A DNA stretch of 64,000 nt from the NCBI GenBank assembly GCA_030849075.1, contig JASAOO010003492.1, positions 1 through 64,000 of the forward strand, written 5' to 3'. This stretch comes from Zelonia costaricensis (lineage: Eukaryota; Euglenozoa; Kinetoplastea; Trypanosomatida; Trypanosomatidae). Below the pieces are notes generated by a model. The model was not told where the DNA came from and searched no databases. It saw only the letters and a list, made by a program, of their open reading frames with translations. The position numbers and the translations under genes were made by a program. Shown one piece after another: positions 46,617 to 58,600 of this stretch (position 1 is the stretch's first letter; each line of letters starts with the position of its first letter).

Positions 46617-49600
46617 TCAATATCGCAGCTGACGGGCCTCCGGCGTCTGCGGGGTGAAGGGCGGCGGCGAGTCGACCAAGGCGCGCGGCCGTCCAGTCGC
46701 TGCCGGCTCTCCCGAGGTGCCGTCACCGACGGGGGGGCGTTCGCTGCGCTCGGCCTCTGTCACGCGTTCGCTCGCCAGCTCAGCCAGCCTGTAGAGCAGC
46801 TTCTCCAGCGCGTCGCACAGCTTGACGTGCACGACGTGCGGGAGCATCTTCTCGGTCACGCCGAGCCAGTTCAGAATCACCTCGGTGTTCACGGACACGT
46901 CACCGCCGAAGCGCAGCTGCGGCGAGAACTTCGAGCTGCGCAGCGCCTTCAGTGTGCGCGTGTCGGCCACAACAGCCGCGGGGGCGCCGCCGTCGCCGCC
47001 GGCGATAACCTCCGTGCCATCCGTGCCAGACACGGACGCCTCCATCGCGAGGCTGGGGCTGCGGCGCAGCTGTGCGTTGGCGAGGCTGGGCACCGCCGTC
47101 ACGCTCGTGCCAGAGCTGCGCCGCGTCGTGGGGCTCTGCGTGTCGGAGTCAAAGTTGACCGTGTCGACGCGCCCAAACTGCTGAAAGACGTCCGCGTTCT
47201 TCTTGTCCGTGAACGACTTGACGAGGCTGATCATCTCCTCAAAGTCGCGGAAGCGCGGGTTGCCGGTCCACGGGTGCGTTTGCTGCAGCGTCAGCGTAAA
47301 GCCAACTTCGGGGGAGCCGAGCACCTGCCGCGTGTAGAACTCAAAGTGGTTGACGCCCTGAAACCCCATGACGACAACGCGCGGGTTCCCAGGCCGGAAG
47401 ACTTCGAGGTTGTGGGTCTCAATCACGAGCACCTTCTTCGCGGCGCGGTAGTCGTCGCACGGGCACTCGGCGAAGGAGAGGCGAGCCTTGGGGAAGCTCA
47501 GCACGACGCACCCCGCCACCGCCTCACCGGAAGCGATGGCGCCAAGCAGCACCGACGTCTCCTCCAGCGACACACGCATCTGCCCGCACGGCACGCGCAG
47601 GAGGCTGTTGCCCATGAAGGGGATGCGGGCACGCGCCGCCTGCGTCGACACGCTCGACTCGCTGGTGGCGCGACTCCGGTTCGGCGTGCTCGCATCGCTC
47701 GCCATCCACACAGGCTGCTGTAGCTCCTTCACGACGGCGCTGACGCGACCGGCGACGCTGTGGAAGGTCTGGATGGCCAGCATCTTCTCCTGCATCCGCA
47801 TCGCCGCTACGCGACGCTGCTCCGCGACGATGGAGCTGATGTTGCGCAGAAAGCTCAGCCCGGCCGGCACGGTGCTCGGCGTCACCCCGAGGGTGCCGCG
47901 GTACAGGGACACGTCCAGGTCGGTCGTAGTGAACTCCTCCTCGCCAACGCCGTCCATGGAGTTGCCGCTGAAGCTGCCCACCTTGCACTCGAACACGTCC
48001 TTCAGCTGTCGCTCCTTGAAGTTGACGTGCAGCTGCTGGACGAGCAGCGCCTCGCGGAACGTCCGCTGCTCGGGGGACCGCGCGAACACGCCTGTGCCGT
48101 CGGCGTTTTGGATGACGAAAGCCTTGGCCATGACATCCCCAACCTGCATGCCGCCCGACAGCACGCCCTCGGAGCGGATCGAGATGTTCGATATGCGGCC
48201 CATGAAGAGGCTGACCGAGTAGCCGCTGCCGTGCTTCGCGCTCTCGGCCACCGCGTTGGCCGCCGCAATCGTGAAGCTGTGTGTGCTGCCGGCGCCGAGA
48301 TCGAAGAAGCAGACGGCGCGGGCAAGACCGCTGTACAGAAGTGTGCGGTGCTCCTGCGCCCCGCGCTGCTTGGCGGGCAGCAGCGTTGGCCCCTTTGCCA
48401 TCTGCTGCGCCAGCTGCGCACCCGCCACGGACCTTGCGATGAGGCTTCCCGTGGCGCCTCGCCGGAAGAGCTGCCGCACCGTCTTGAGCGTCTCCGACGT
48501 CGTGATGGACCACAGATCGACGACGAGAAAGAGCTGCGAGACGTGCTGGAGCCGCATCGTCAGGTTCGGCTCGTTGCCCTCCACGTTAAAGGGGAAGAAG
48601 ACCGCGACGGTGTCCACCAGGCCCAGTGCCCCGCTACGGCGGCTCACCGTCACCTCCGCCTCCGGCAGCGACACCTCCAGCGACTTCACCTCCAGCTTCG
48701 TTTGGCACTCCGCCCGCACGCGGCGCATCGTGACGACAAGAGAGGAGTCCGGAAACTTGTTGACAAAGCGCTCGTTGCCGTCGGAGCGGCGGAACAGCTT
48801 GAGCACCAAGTTGATGCTGCCGCCCCGGTCGAGGTAGACGGTGAAGAGGGTCGACGACACAGGCTCGGAGTTGAAGATAAGACGGAAGTCGCTGATATTC
48901 AGGTGCACGGCGAGCAGGCCGCGCGCCTTGGGCTTCTTGATGGCCGCCGTCCGGTCAAGCACCAGCGCCGCCGCCGCAGATGCGCCGGAGCGGGAGCGCG
49001 ACGACGGGATTTCGCGGCGCAGACGCACAATGTTGTCCATGCGGGCCTTCGACAGCGCGGCCTGGAAGGCGCGTGGCATGGGCAGCAGCACTTCGACCAG
49101 CGGGCAGTGTAGCGGCACACACAGCTGCGGCACCGTCTGCTCGAGCGCCTGCACCAGCGACAGGATCTTCTTGGTGCGCTCGGTCCGGCTCGCCTCGTGA
49201 CTGGCAGCACACATCTCCACCTCCTGCGCCAGGGCCGTGATGGACGGGCTGAGCTCCACCGCGCCGGCACGCACCTCGATCAGCACGACGGCGGTGTCCT
49301 CGGACGTCTCGCGCCGCCCCTGCCGCACCACCGTGCGCAGCGTGATGCCGGGCAAAGGGATGGACATGATCAGGAAGCGATCATTCGTGTTGAAGTCGAT
49401 CATGCCGTCGCCTGCGCCGCCACCGCGGCCGCCCCCCTCCCCGCCATCGGCAGCCCCACCAACGACGTTACCCCCGTTCGCGCCCGCCGCGGCCTGTGCG
49501 TTGCGGGCGGCCCGCACGCGGTTGTTTTGGGTCGCCGGTGTCTCGAAGGCCACGCGGCGGCGCGGCGCCGGCACCGACGAGGCGGTGCGCAGCGAGCGCG

Positions 49601-52600
49601 GGTTGGCGTACGCAGAGCGGGCGTGGCCGGCGCGGCCGCCCGTCCCGACGCCGCCGCCGCCGCCGGCACTGCCGCGAGCGCCGACTCCCACGCCTGCGCC
49701 TGGCACGGGCTGCGCGCGCCACTTCTCAGGGTTGGTGTAGCAGAACACGGCCAACTCGCTCGCCTCGAGGCGGCCAGTGATGTCGAGGTGCAGCGACAGC
49801 GGCTCCTTGGGCGGCAGCGGTGCCTCCTCCTGCGCCGACTGCGGCGAGGCCTGCGATCCACCGCCGTCCCCGCCACCAGCATCGGCGGCGGCGCTGCCGG
49901 CGGGCCGCTCGCTCCGCGGTGTCGGGCGGCGTCGCCGGGGGCGCACGTGGGCCAGCAGCGGTGTGATTGCCTGCTCCTGCGTCAGCTCCCGCACAATGCT
50001 CAGCGCGCGCGACGAGACCTGCGCCTTCGGCTCCGACACGTCCACGACGACGCCGACGTGCATCGTGTGGTTGCGCTTCTCGATGCGCAGCGGCGCCTCC
50101 ACGGAGGAGACGGAGATGCGGTTCAGCGAGCGCTGATGCTCCTCGCTGCTGTAGCACGACAGCACACCCTGCCCGCCCAGCACCGGCATGTCGCGCAGCA
50201 GGTCGACCAGCTCCGTCGACGCGTCGAGCGGGACGCCGTCGGTGAAGTAGACGTGGCTGTGGAGGGCGAGCAGTCGTCCGTAGAAGAGGAGCGACGTCGT
50301 GTAGCCCTGCTCGGCTGCCCCGGCGTTGGCGAACATGGAGTCGTTGCGCTGTTGCTGGCGTCCATTGGCGACGAGGACGGGCACCATGTGCTTGACCACC
50401 TCGAGGTTGCAGATGAACGAGACGTCATTCATCTTCAACTTCAGCGCAAAGGACGGGATGAACCGTCGCCGGTTGAGGCACAGCGCACTGTGGATGTGGC
50501 GGTCCGCCTTGCCGCACGCGAAGGTGTCCGGCAGCTCCTCCAGCACGCTGCGGTACGCCGCGTCACCAAAGGGCAGCACCACCATGAAGTTCGTCACGGA
50601 GGCAACAATCTTGTGCGCGCGGCGGATGTTGAAGAAGTTCGTCAGCATGCTAGTGTCATCCGCGTCGAGGGTGATGCCGCCGCGCCGCTGCGTGACGTCG
50701 CTGACGACGCGCTCCGTCATGGAGCGCAACTTCGCGCGCCGCTCGCGCTCCGCTTTCCGGATCAGGCCGTCGAGCCTCCTCTTCTGCTCCTGCAAGTGCT
50801 GGAAGCGCTTGTGCTGCCGCAGGCGCAGGCTGGCGCTGAAGTCGGCCTCGTATGCCGCCTCCTTCATCACACGGATGTCCTCCTCGGTCTCGCGAATGCA
50901 CTGCTTCACCAGATGATCGAGGCCGATGCGGACGACCACGAGTGGCTCGTAGAGGGCGAGCTCCCACGTGGAGGTGGAGTGGGTGAGGGAGTCGAGCAGC
51001 GCTTTCTGCAGCTCCTCGCTGTACGACAGCAGCGACGTGCTCTCCGCCAGCACCGCCTTGGCGCGGTTCTCGTCAATCTTGCCGCTTGACAGCGTGAGCG
51101 AAACTGCGACGGAGCCCCACAGAAAGCCGCTCAGCGGGTGCGCCACCTTCATGGCGGTAGCCGTGTCCGTCCCGGCACGGCTGCTCGCCGACGCCCGCGC
51201 ACCGCCGTAGTTCGAGGTCGCTGACGTGGGCGCATCACGGCCCCCGGCCGTGGCCGTCCCCGTCGGGCTCGCAGCGGCCCGGTTCGTCTGCGACAGCGTG
51301 TTGAAGGTGGCCACCATCTGATCGTGGTCGTCGCGGTCCACCAGCGCCGCCTGCGCGTTCGCCACGTGCACGACCCAGTGAAGTGTGTGGCGGGCGGCAC
51401 CCTCGGTGGTGTCCGCCGTGGCGTTCAGCGCGCGAATCGTGAAGCGCAGCGTCGTCATCGAGGTCAGGTAGGAGAGACGCACGCCCTGGAGCAGGAATAG
51501 GAAGCTCTGCCGCCGCCGGTGGTGGTTCGGCGAGGCGGGTGGCGCCGGCTGAGCCGCGCCTCTGTCGCGCCCATCACGCCCGGGGGCACTCAGCAGCGCG
51601 TGGTGATCGAGGTCCCCCGGCGCCTGCGTCCCGCGCCGGCGGCGATCGCGGCGGCTACCTGTGCCCTTTCCAAGCGACTCCGCATCTGACAGCGGGTTCG
51701 CCTCCGTCGGTGACAGCGGGACACGGCTGGCCGGCCGGTGCCCACGCCCGGTGGAGTGCGCGCTGGACGCGTAACTCGACGTCTCGCGCCGCAGCGGCTC
51801 GTCTGGGGCCGCAGGTGACACGGTGTCATCGTCGCCCATCTGCGGCGTCGCCATGATAGCCGCGACGTCGTTCATGAGCTTCTCGTACGTCAAGAGGCTG
51901 TGGTTGATGAAGAGCGGCGTGAGGGTGAAGGCAACCGTGCCTATCGACACGTTGCACAGCATCTTGATCGGGTCGTGCGCGTAGAGCAGGTACACGTGCG
52001 GGAGCACCACGCGGTACTTCTCGCGCGGCGTGTTGTGCGATGTGATTGTGAAGGGGTGCAGGTGAAGCTTCAAGTTGGCGTGCCCGCTCGACGACGTCGT
52101 CGTGAAGCACGAGATCTGCGGCAGCAGGAACTTCTGCACGATGCCCTGCGGCAGCCCAACGAACCCGGTAATCGAGGTCGCCTGAACCTGGATCGTCACC
52201 GCGCTGCTCTGCGGCGCCGCAGCACGCGACACGCCGCCGCTGCTGCCGCGTCGCAGGTTCATCGGGACACCGAGGCGGTCGGCCGCGGAGCCGAGCCTCA
52301 GCGACCGCTGCAACGCGGACACGGCGCGCCGCCACGAGGCGATGAGGAGGTGCACCTGCGGGTGGAGTGTTTCGGCGGTGCGGATGCAGTACGGCGACTC
52401 GAACTCGCTGCTGCGCACCATCATCTGCAAGTTCACCTGGTCACCTTTGGTGAGGTGCTGCTGCGCAAACTGCGCGACGAGGCCGACGCCGCTGATGACC
52501 GCGGAGAAGACGCGGTTCGTCCGCAGGTGCGGGCTGGACGACGGGAGCGGTGCTGCCGTGTCACGCACGATGCTCTCCAGTACGCAGTCGGCGACGTAGT

Positions 52601-55600
52601 TGACCTGCATCTGCTGCGCGAAGAAGGACGCGCTGGAGCGGAGGTGCAGCTGCTCGGTGGTCTGCGGCGGCGCCGGGTAGCGGCTGCGCTTTGCCCTCTC
52701 CCGGGCCCGGTTTGCCTTGTACCGCAGCCGCGCCTTGAGCGTCTCCGAAATGGTCTGCGTCAGCGCCTCCGTCAGCACGCACTCGCGCGACCCCACCGCC
52801 TCGGCGCGGGACTCGGCGCAGCCCGTCAAGTCCGTGCCGACGAGCTGCAAGTAGTTCGTGTCAGCCTGCTGCACGCGCACGTCGAGCCGACGCACCGTGA
52901 AGGTACCGTCGTAGATGAAGACGAGCGGCCGCTGTTCCACGTCGGCCTGCGCCGGCGCCGCCGTGGGGGTGTCGACGGTGACGCTCATGTCGACCGACGA
53001 CTGCATGAGAAGGCCGCCGACGGTGGTGGAGGGGTTCGGCTGCAGCGGCTGCTCGAAGGCCGGTGTGCGGCTGCTGCGGGCCTTGGGCGACTGCACCGTC
53101 GAGGTCACAATGCCGAGCCCACGCTTCACCACGCGGGGGTGCAGCACGTGGAGGACGGACGGGAAGGCGCGCACCTGCACCGACTCCATCTCCCCAACGC
53201 CTTGAATGTGCACGTTGCGGTCCCGCAACACGTTCGGCGTGACGACCACGAAGTTACAGAAGGGGCGGTGTATGTCGAGGCGGCTCACGTCGGACTGGTT
53301 CAGCACGATGCGCTCCCCATCCCGCACCGCGTCGATGAGAATGAGGGTGACGTGCCCAATGAAGCCCTTGCCCTGCACCACGCGACCCTTGCGCCGCTGC
53401 GGCATGTCCTGCAGCGGGCCGGCCGACGCGTGGCTCAGCGGGTCAAGCGTCTCCTGCAGCGGCGAGGCAGGGCTCTGGCGGTGTGGGCCGCCCAGCCTGC
53501 CAGCGCCCTGCCGCTGCGCACTCTGCAGCCGGCACCGCACGTCCGCCGTGACTTCGTCGATGAGGCAGAGCAGGCTCTGCGCGTAGTCGGCGAAGTCGCG
53601 TGTCATGTGCACAGCCACCTGCGCCGCGGTGATGTTCGAGGCCCCGCCGTCGGCGCCGCGCCACAAGTCGCGCTTCACCTTCCCCGCCACCTCCGTCACG
53701 AAGGCAACGGCCATCGTCGGCTTGTCCGGGTTGTACCAGAGGTCTGGCACCTTCACGGCGAGGTTGCCGACGCGCGGCATCGGCTCCCACTCGATCTGCG
53801 AGACGAGCGCGAGCGTGTCGAGGCGGACAGAGGCCGACATGCGCTGCGACGCCTCCGCGGCGACCTCCTCGCCAGTGGGCGGCCGGTTCTCCGCCATGAG
53901 CAGGCGCAGGCCACGCACCAGCAGCGTCGACGTGTAGACGCCGTCCGTGACCGCCGTCGCGCTGGGCAGGTTCTCGGCCGGCACGGGCAGCCGAGTCAGC
54001 AGCTTCACCTCGATGATCGGCAGCGCGACGCTGACAATGTTGCTCTCCCACAGCCACCGCTTCTGCTGGGTGCGGGCTTTGCTCTTCTTGGAGCGCGGCC
54101 GCAGCCGCATTCGCGGCTGCGGCGTCGGCGTCGTCGGCGACGCGCCCATGCTGAAGTTCGCCGTCATCGGCTCCCGCGAGAGCCCGACGCGCCGCTCGCT
54201 AAGGGAGTGCTGCACCCGCATCACGAGCCGCACCGCCGACGCCGCCAGCACCGCCGCCTCCGGCGTCACCAGCAGTGTCACGGGGCCGAGGAACGCAACG
54301 TGCAGGTGGCGCGAGGTGGAGTTGTTCTGCGACCGCTCGCGGTTGTCGGCGACGCAGCGAGCCCAGGCGAAGAGGTCCTCCTCGCGCTGCAGCAGCTGCC
54401 GCCGCACGTACGAGAAGAACTGCGGCGCGCGGCACTCGCCGTCGGTGTTGACGTAGAAGCCGACAATAGGGAGCTGCGCGTGGAAGCGGGTGCGGTCGCG
54501 GATTTTCTGCGTGCTGCGCGGCCGCTGGGGCGGCCAGTAGTCCACCGCGCACGGCCCGTTGTCGTCGCACTCGGCCTTGTCGAAGCTGCGGTAGAAGAGG
54601 TGCGCGCCCGCGGCGGCGGGCCCGGCATCCGCGCGAGGCGGCGGCGAGCCTCCCTTGCCCCCTCCGCCACCGGGGGTGGTGGGGCCCTTGGCTGTGCCGG
54701 GCTTTGATGGGGCCGTGCTGCCGCGCGCGTCGCTTGGCTCCTCGCCGAAGCTGCTTGTCGTGTCCCGGTCGCCGGCGAAGGCTCGGTTGAGGAGCTGCCC
54801 CACGGCCGAGTCGGAGGAGGACGTGTTGAGGAACGAGTCCGTGTCGGCGCTGCCCATGTGCGAGGACCCCGACGACGACGACGGAGACGACGTCACCGAG
54901 GCGCACGTGACGAAGCGGTTGCTCGACTCCATGCGCTCCTTCTCGTCCGCCTGCAGACTCGTGGAAAGGGACGGGAACGTGCTCTGCAGCGGCGACGGGC
55001 CCTCCACCTCGCCAGCGCGCTGCGTGTGGACGCGGGTGCTGTTCGAGTTCGGCGTCGACGTGCGGGACACGACGTCGGCGTCGTGGCCCGCGGTCTGCGC
55101 AACGGTGCCGGAGCTGGTCGCCGGCGCTGATGTCGTGGCACATGGCTTGTTGCCCGCACCGCTGCTCGCCGCGCGGATCAGCGGCAGTGGCAGCATGTTC
55201 GGGCCCCCCGCGCGTGCGTCGCTGGAGGCGAGCGGCGGTGTGCCGTGTTGCAGGGGCGACGCCAGAGCAGCCGACGGCCGTGGCAGCGTTGCCGGCTCCA
55301 CTGCCACCGCCGAGGAGGGAGCGGCCGTTGGCGATGTCGCCTCGCCCCCGCGTGGGGTCGCCGGCTGCTGCGGCTGTGGGAAGGCCGCGGCGCCGACGCC
55401 CAGGCCGACGTTCGGCGGCGGCGGCGGCGGTGTGTGCGGGTGCTCCGGCGTGGTGGGACACTGCGCCGTCGTCTTGTCGAAGGGAAAGCCGATGAGCCCC
55501 TCGTAGTCGTTCTCTTCCACGAAGCGCTGCTGGCGCTGGCGGTGGTCGGCAAGGCTGTTGTCAAAGGGGTACGCAACGTACTGCCGCAGACAGACCGAGG

Positions 55601-58600
55601 AGCGCAGCGAGAGCACCTCGAGGTACTTGCCCGTCGCGGAGTCGGTGCGGAGGGACGGCAGGTAGCGTTGTGCTGCATCGCTGCCGCGGCTCATCAGCAG
55701 CTGCACCGCCGCATCCTTTACGGCCACACTCATGCGCTTATTCGAGTTGCCGTCGTTCACCGTCGAGTGCGCCATGGATGCGCCTAGCGGCAGCTCCAGC
55801 GCAGCGTAGCCGTCCTCGCCGATGCGCACGGCGCCGTTCACGGTGCCCACCCGCACCATAAGGAAGAATAGCCCGTAGTCGCGTGAGTCGTCGTCAGCCT
55901 TGTTGCAGTCCTCCATGAACTTCGCGAACCCCAGCGCCACGTCGTACGGCACCTGCGACGCGAACGGACGCCGGCGCTGGTGGCCGTCGTCGCCGCTGGA
56001 GCCCTGCGACGCGCGGGGGTCTGCGGTGCCGAAGAGGCGACGGCGCCGCTTCCGGCTGTGGCCGCTGTCAGACTCGTAGCCGTGCAGGATGGGCACCCGC
56101 GTCGCGCTGCCGCCCACCGGCTCGTCGCGACTGCCGTCCTGCACGTCGATGACCACGTTGCTGCTGTTCACCTCTGCCCAGTTGTGCGCCGTGTTGTCGT
56201 CGCTATCGCTGCCGCTGCGGAGGGACCGGCGCCGCGCCTCCATCCGCGCCGCCCGCTGCGCCGATCGCCACTGCCGCATCTCAACCGCGCCGTCGCTGTA
56301 CTCGTCGTCGCCATCGTCGTCCACCGCGCTGTCGTCGTCGTCCGCGCCGGCGCCACGTCGCCCGCTGCCGTCCCTGTCGTCGTCGTCGTCGTCTTCGTTG
56401 AAGCGCACGTCGCTGGCGCCGTTGCGGTCAGCCGAGTCGCGGAACGCGTTGGGGCCGCCGCTGCCGCGTGGGCGGAGGGGAGCCTCAGGGGCGCGGTAGG
56501 CGGTCGGCACGCGGCTTTGCGGGACGCGGTGGTGGCGCTGTCGCAGCCCGTAGCGTCGGCGGCGGTCCGTCGTGTTGCGCAGCGGCCCGGCGCGCACCAC
56601 CTTCTCCGCGGACAGCTCCGCCGTGGACAGCGCCTCGGCGACTTCGGCCTCCATCATCATGTCCTCCGTGGCGAGGTGCCGCGCGATAGTCTGGGCCACC
56701 TCGACCACGACCATCAGCTGCTCCGCCGTGACCTCGATGGAGACGCCGTCGACGTGGACCTCCATCGCCTCGTGCACCTTGGGCTTTAGCGGCATGCGGC
56801 CGAAGTGCTTCGTGAGCCCAACCGTGATGGCCCCAACGACGATGCTCGACTCGGGGTTGCGCGCGAAGTTGCCGCGGCGGTCCGGGAAGCGCACCGTCAG
56901 CGGCGTGAGCGTGACAGCCGTGTCGGTGACAGCGAACTGCTTCACGTACGTGAAGGTGAGCAGGCCAGTGGACAGGTTTACCTGCGGCGCGCCAGGGGCC
57001 TGACTCGTCGTGGCAGTGGCGCTGAGGTCGACGAGCCGCACAGTGACACAGATTTCCATGTCGTTGCCAGCCGGCTGGCTCTGCTCCAAAAACTGCTTGA
57101 ACTCCTTCCGCTTGTTCCGCCCCGTCGTCGCGTGTGACTGCAGCTTGGCCAGAAGCCAGAACAGCTCGTCCGGGGCAATCGTAAAGGTGTTGTCCAGGAA
57201 GATGTTCTGGAAGCAGTCGAGGAGTGCCTTGATGTGGGTGCCCATCAGCGTACCGCGCAGGTTCATGAGCTCGAGGTCGAGGTTGAAGAAGTTGTGGTAG
57301 CGCGTGCGCCCTGTGGATGTGTCGAGGTTGTCGCGGGGCAGCGGGATGGACTGGTTCGGCACGAGCATCGTGAAGAGGCCGTGCATGTGGAACACTTCCG
57401 AGTACGCCCATGGCACTTCGCTGCCCACCTCCTCGTAGAGCGGGTGGCTCGTTGGGAGGCTTAGGAAGGCGCGCACCTCGTGCGCCACCGCCTCCATCGG
57501 CCGCGCCACCTCGTTCTCGAAGCTCAGCTGGTACTGGTCGCTGGGCAGCACCATACTGAAGCGTCCCGACTGCACCTTGAGAATGGCCATGACGTTGTGG
57601 GCCAGGTCGTTCGGGTCGTCGGCGTAGACGACGTTGTGCGAGTTGACGTTCAGGTAAATAACAGCGCCGGCCTCGACGAAGATCTCGAAGCGCTTCACGT
57701 TCGGGATGCAGTCCCGTACGGCGCGGTTGACCGTGTTGAAGAGCTCCGTCGTCAGCGGCATGCCGTGGTACATGCAGGCCGAGAACTGCCAGTCGTTGAG
57801 GAGGTCCAGGAAGAAGTCGACGTACACCATGTACCAGTACAGCTCCACCCCCGACAGCTTCGTCAAGATGTTCCACAGCTTCCGCCCATTCCAGACCCGC
57901 GCGTCCTGCCGGTCCAGGAAGAACTGCACCGACTCGGCGTGACACAGAATCGTCTCCCTCTCGAGCACGCAGTTCGCCCACACCGTCACATCCTTGGCGA
58001 TGAACAGACCCTGGTACTCCTGCTTCTCCTCCTCGGGCAGCAGGAAGAAGGCGGGCTGGATGTACTGCGCGCCTTCGCCGATGGTCGCCACGAGCGTGCC
58101 CTTGCGCTTGGAGTCGAGGATGCCGAACGGCGGCGAGGGGACGATGCTGCGCCGCTTGAACGGCACCTCGACGGTGGTCGCCCGCAGGAACATGACGAGC
58201 AGCTCGAAGCCCGCGTTTGGCCGCGGCTTGCCGACGTCGAACAGCAGCTCCTGCAGGTGCAGGTAGTTGGGCGGCAAGAAGTACTGCCACAGCTGCGTGC
58301 GGCAGTACTCCAACCACGGCCCGTACCGCACCACCGGCGCGTCGATCAGCACTTCGACGCCGGTCGTCGGCAGCGCGCCGCGCCGCACGGCCTCGCCGGC
58401 GTACACGTTTGGTGCGTCCTTGTAGCACACGAGGTGCACCGTGCCTTTGTCCTTGCCGTTCATGAAGATGCCGAACTCCTCCACCAGCTCCGACGAGGTC
58501 GACGCCTCGAGCGGGACGTGGTCGTACGAGGCGGCGACGCCAGACACGAGCAGCCGCGCCCGCTCCAGCAGCGTGGCCTTGCGCATGACCTGGGTCTTGG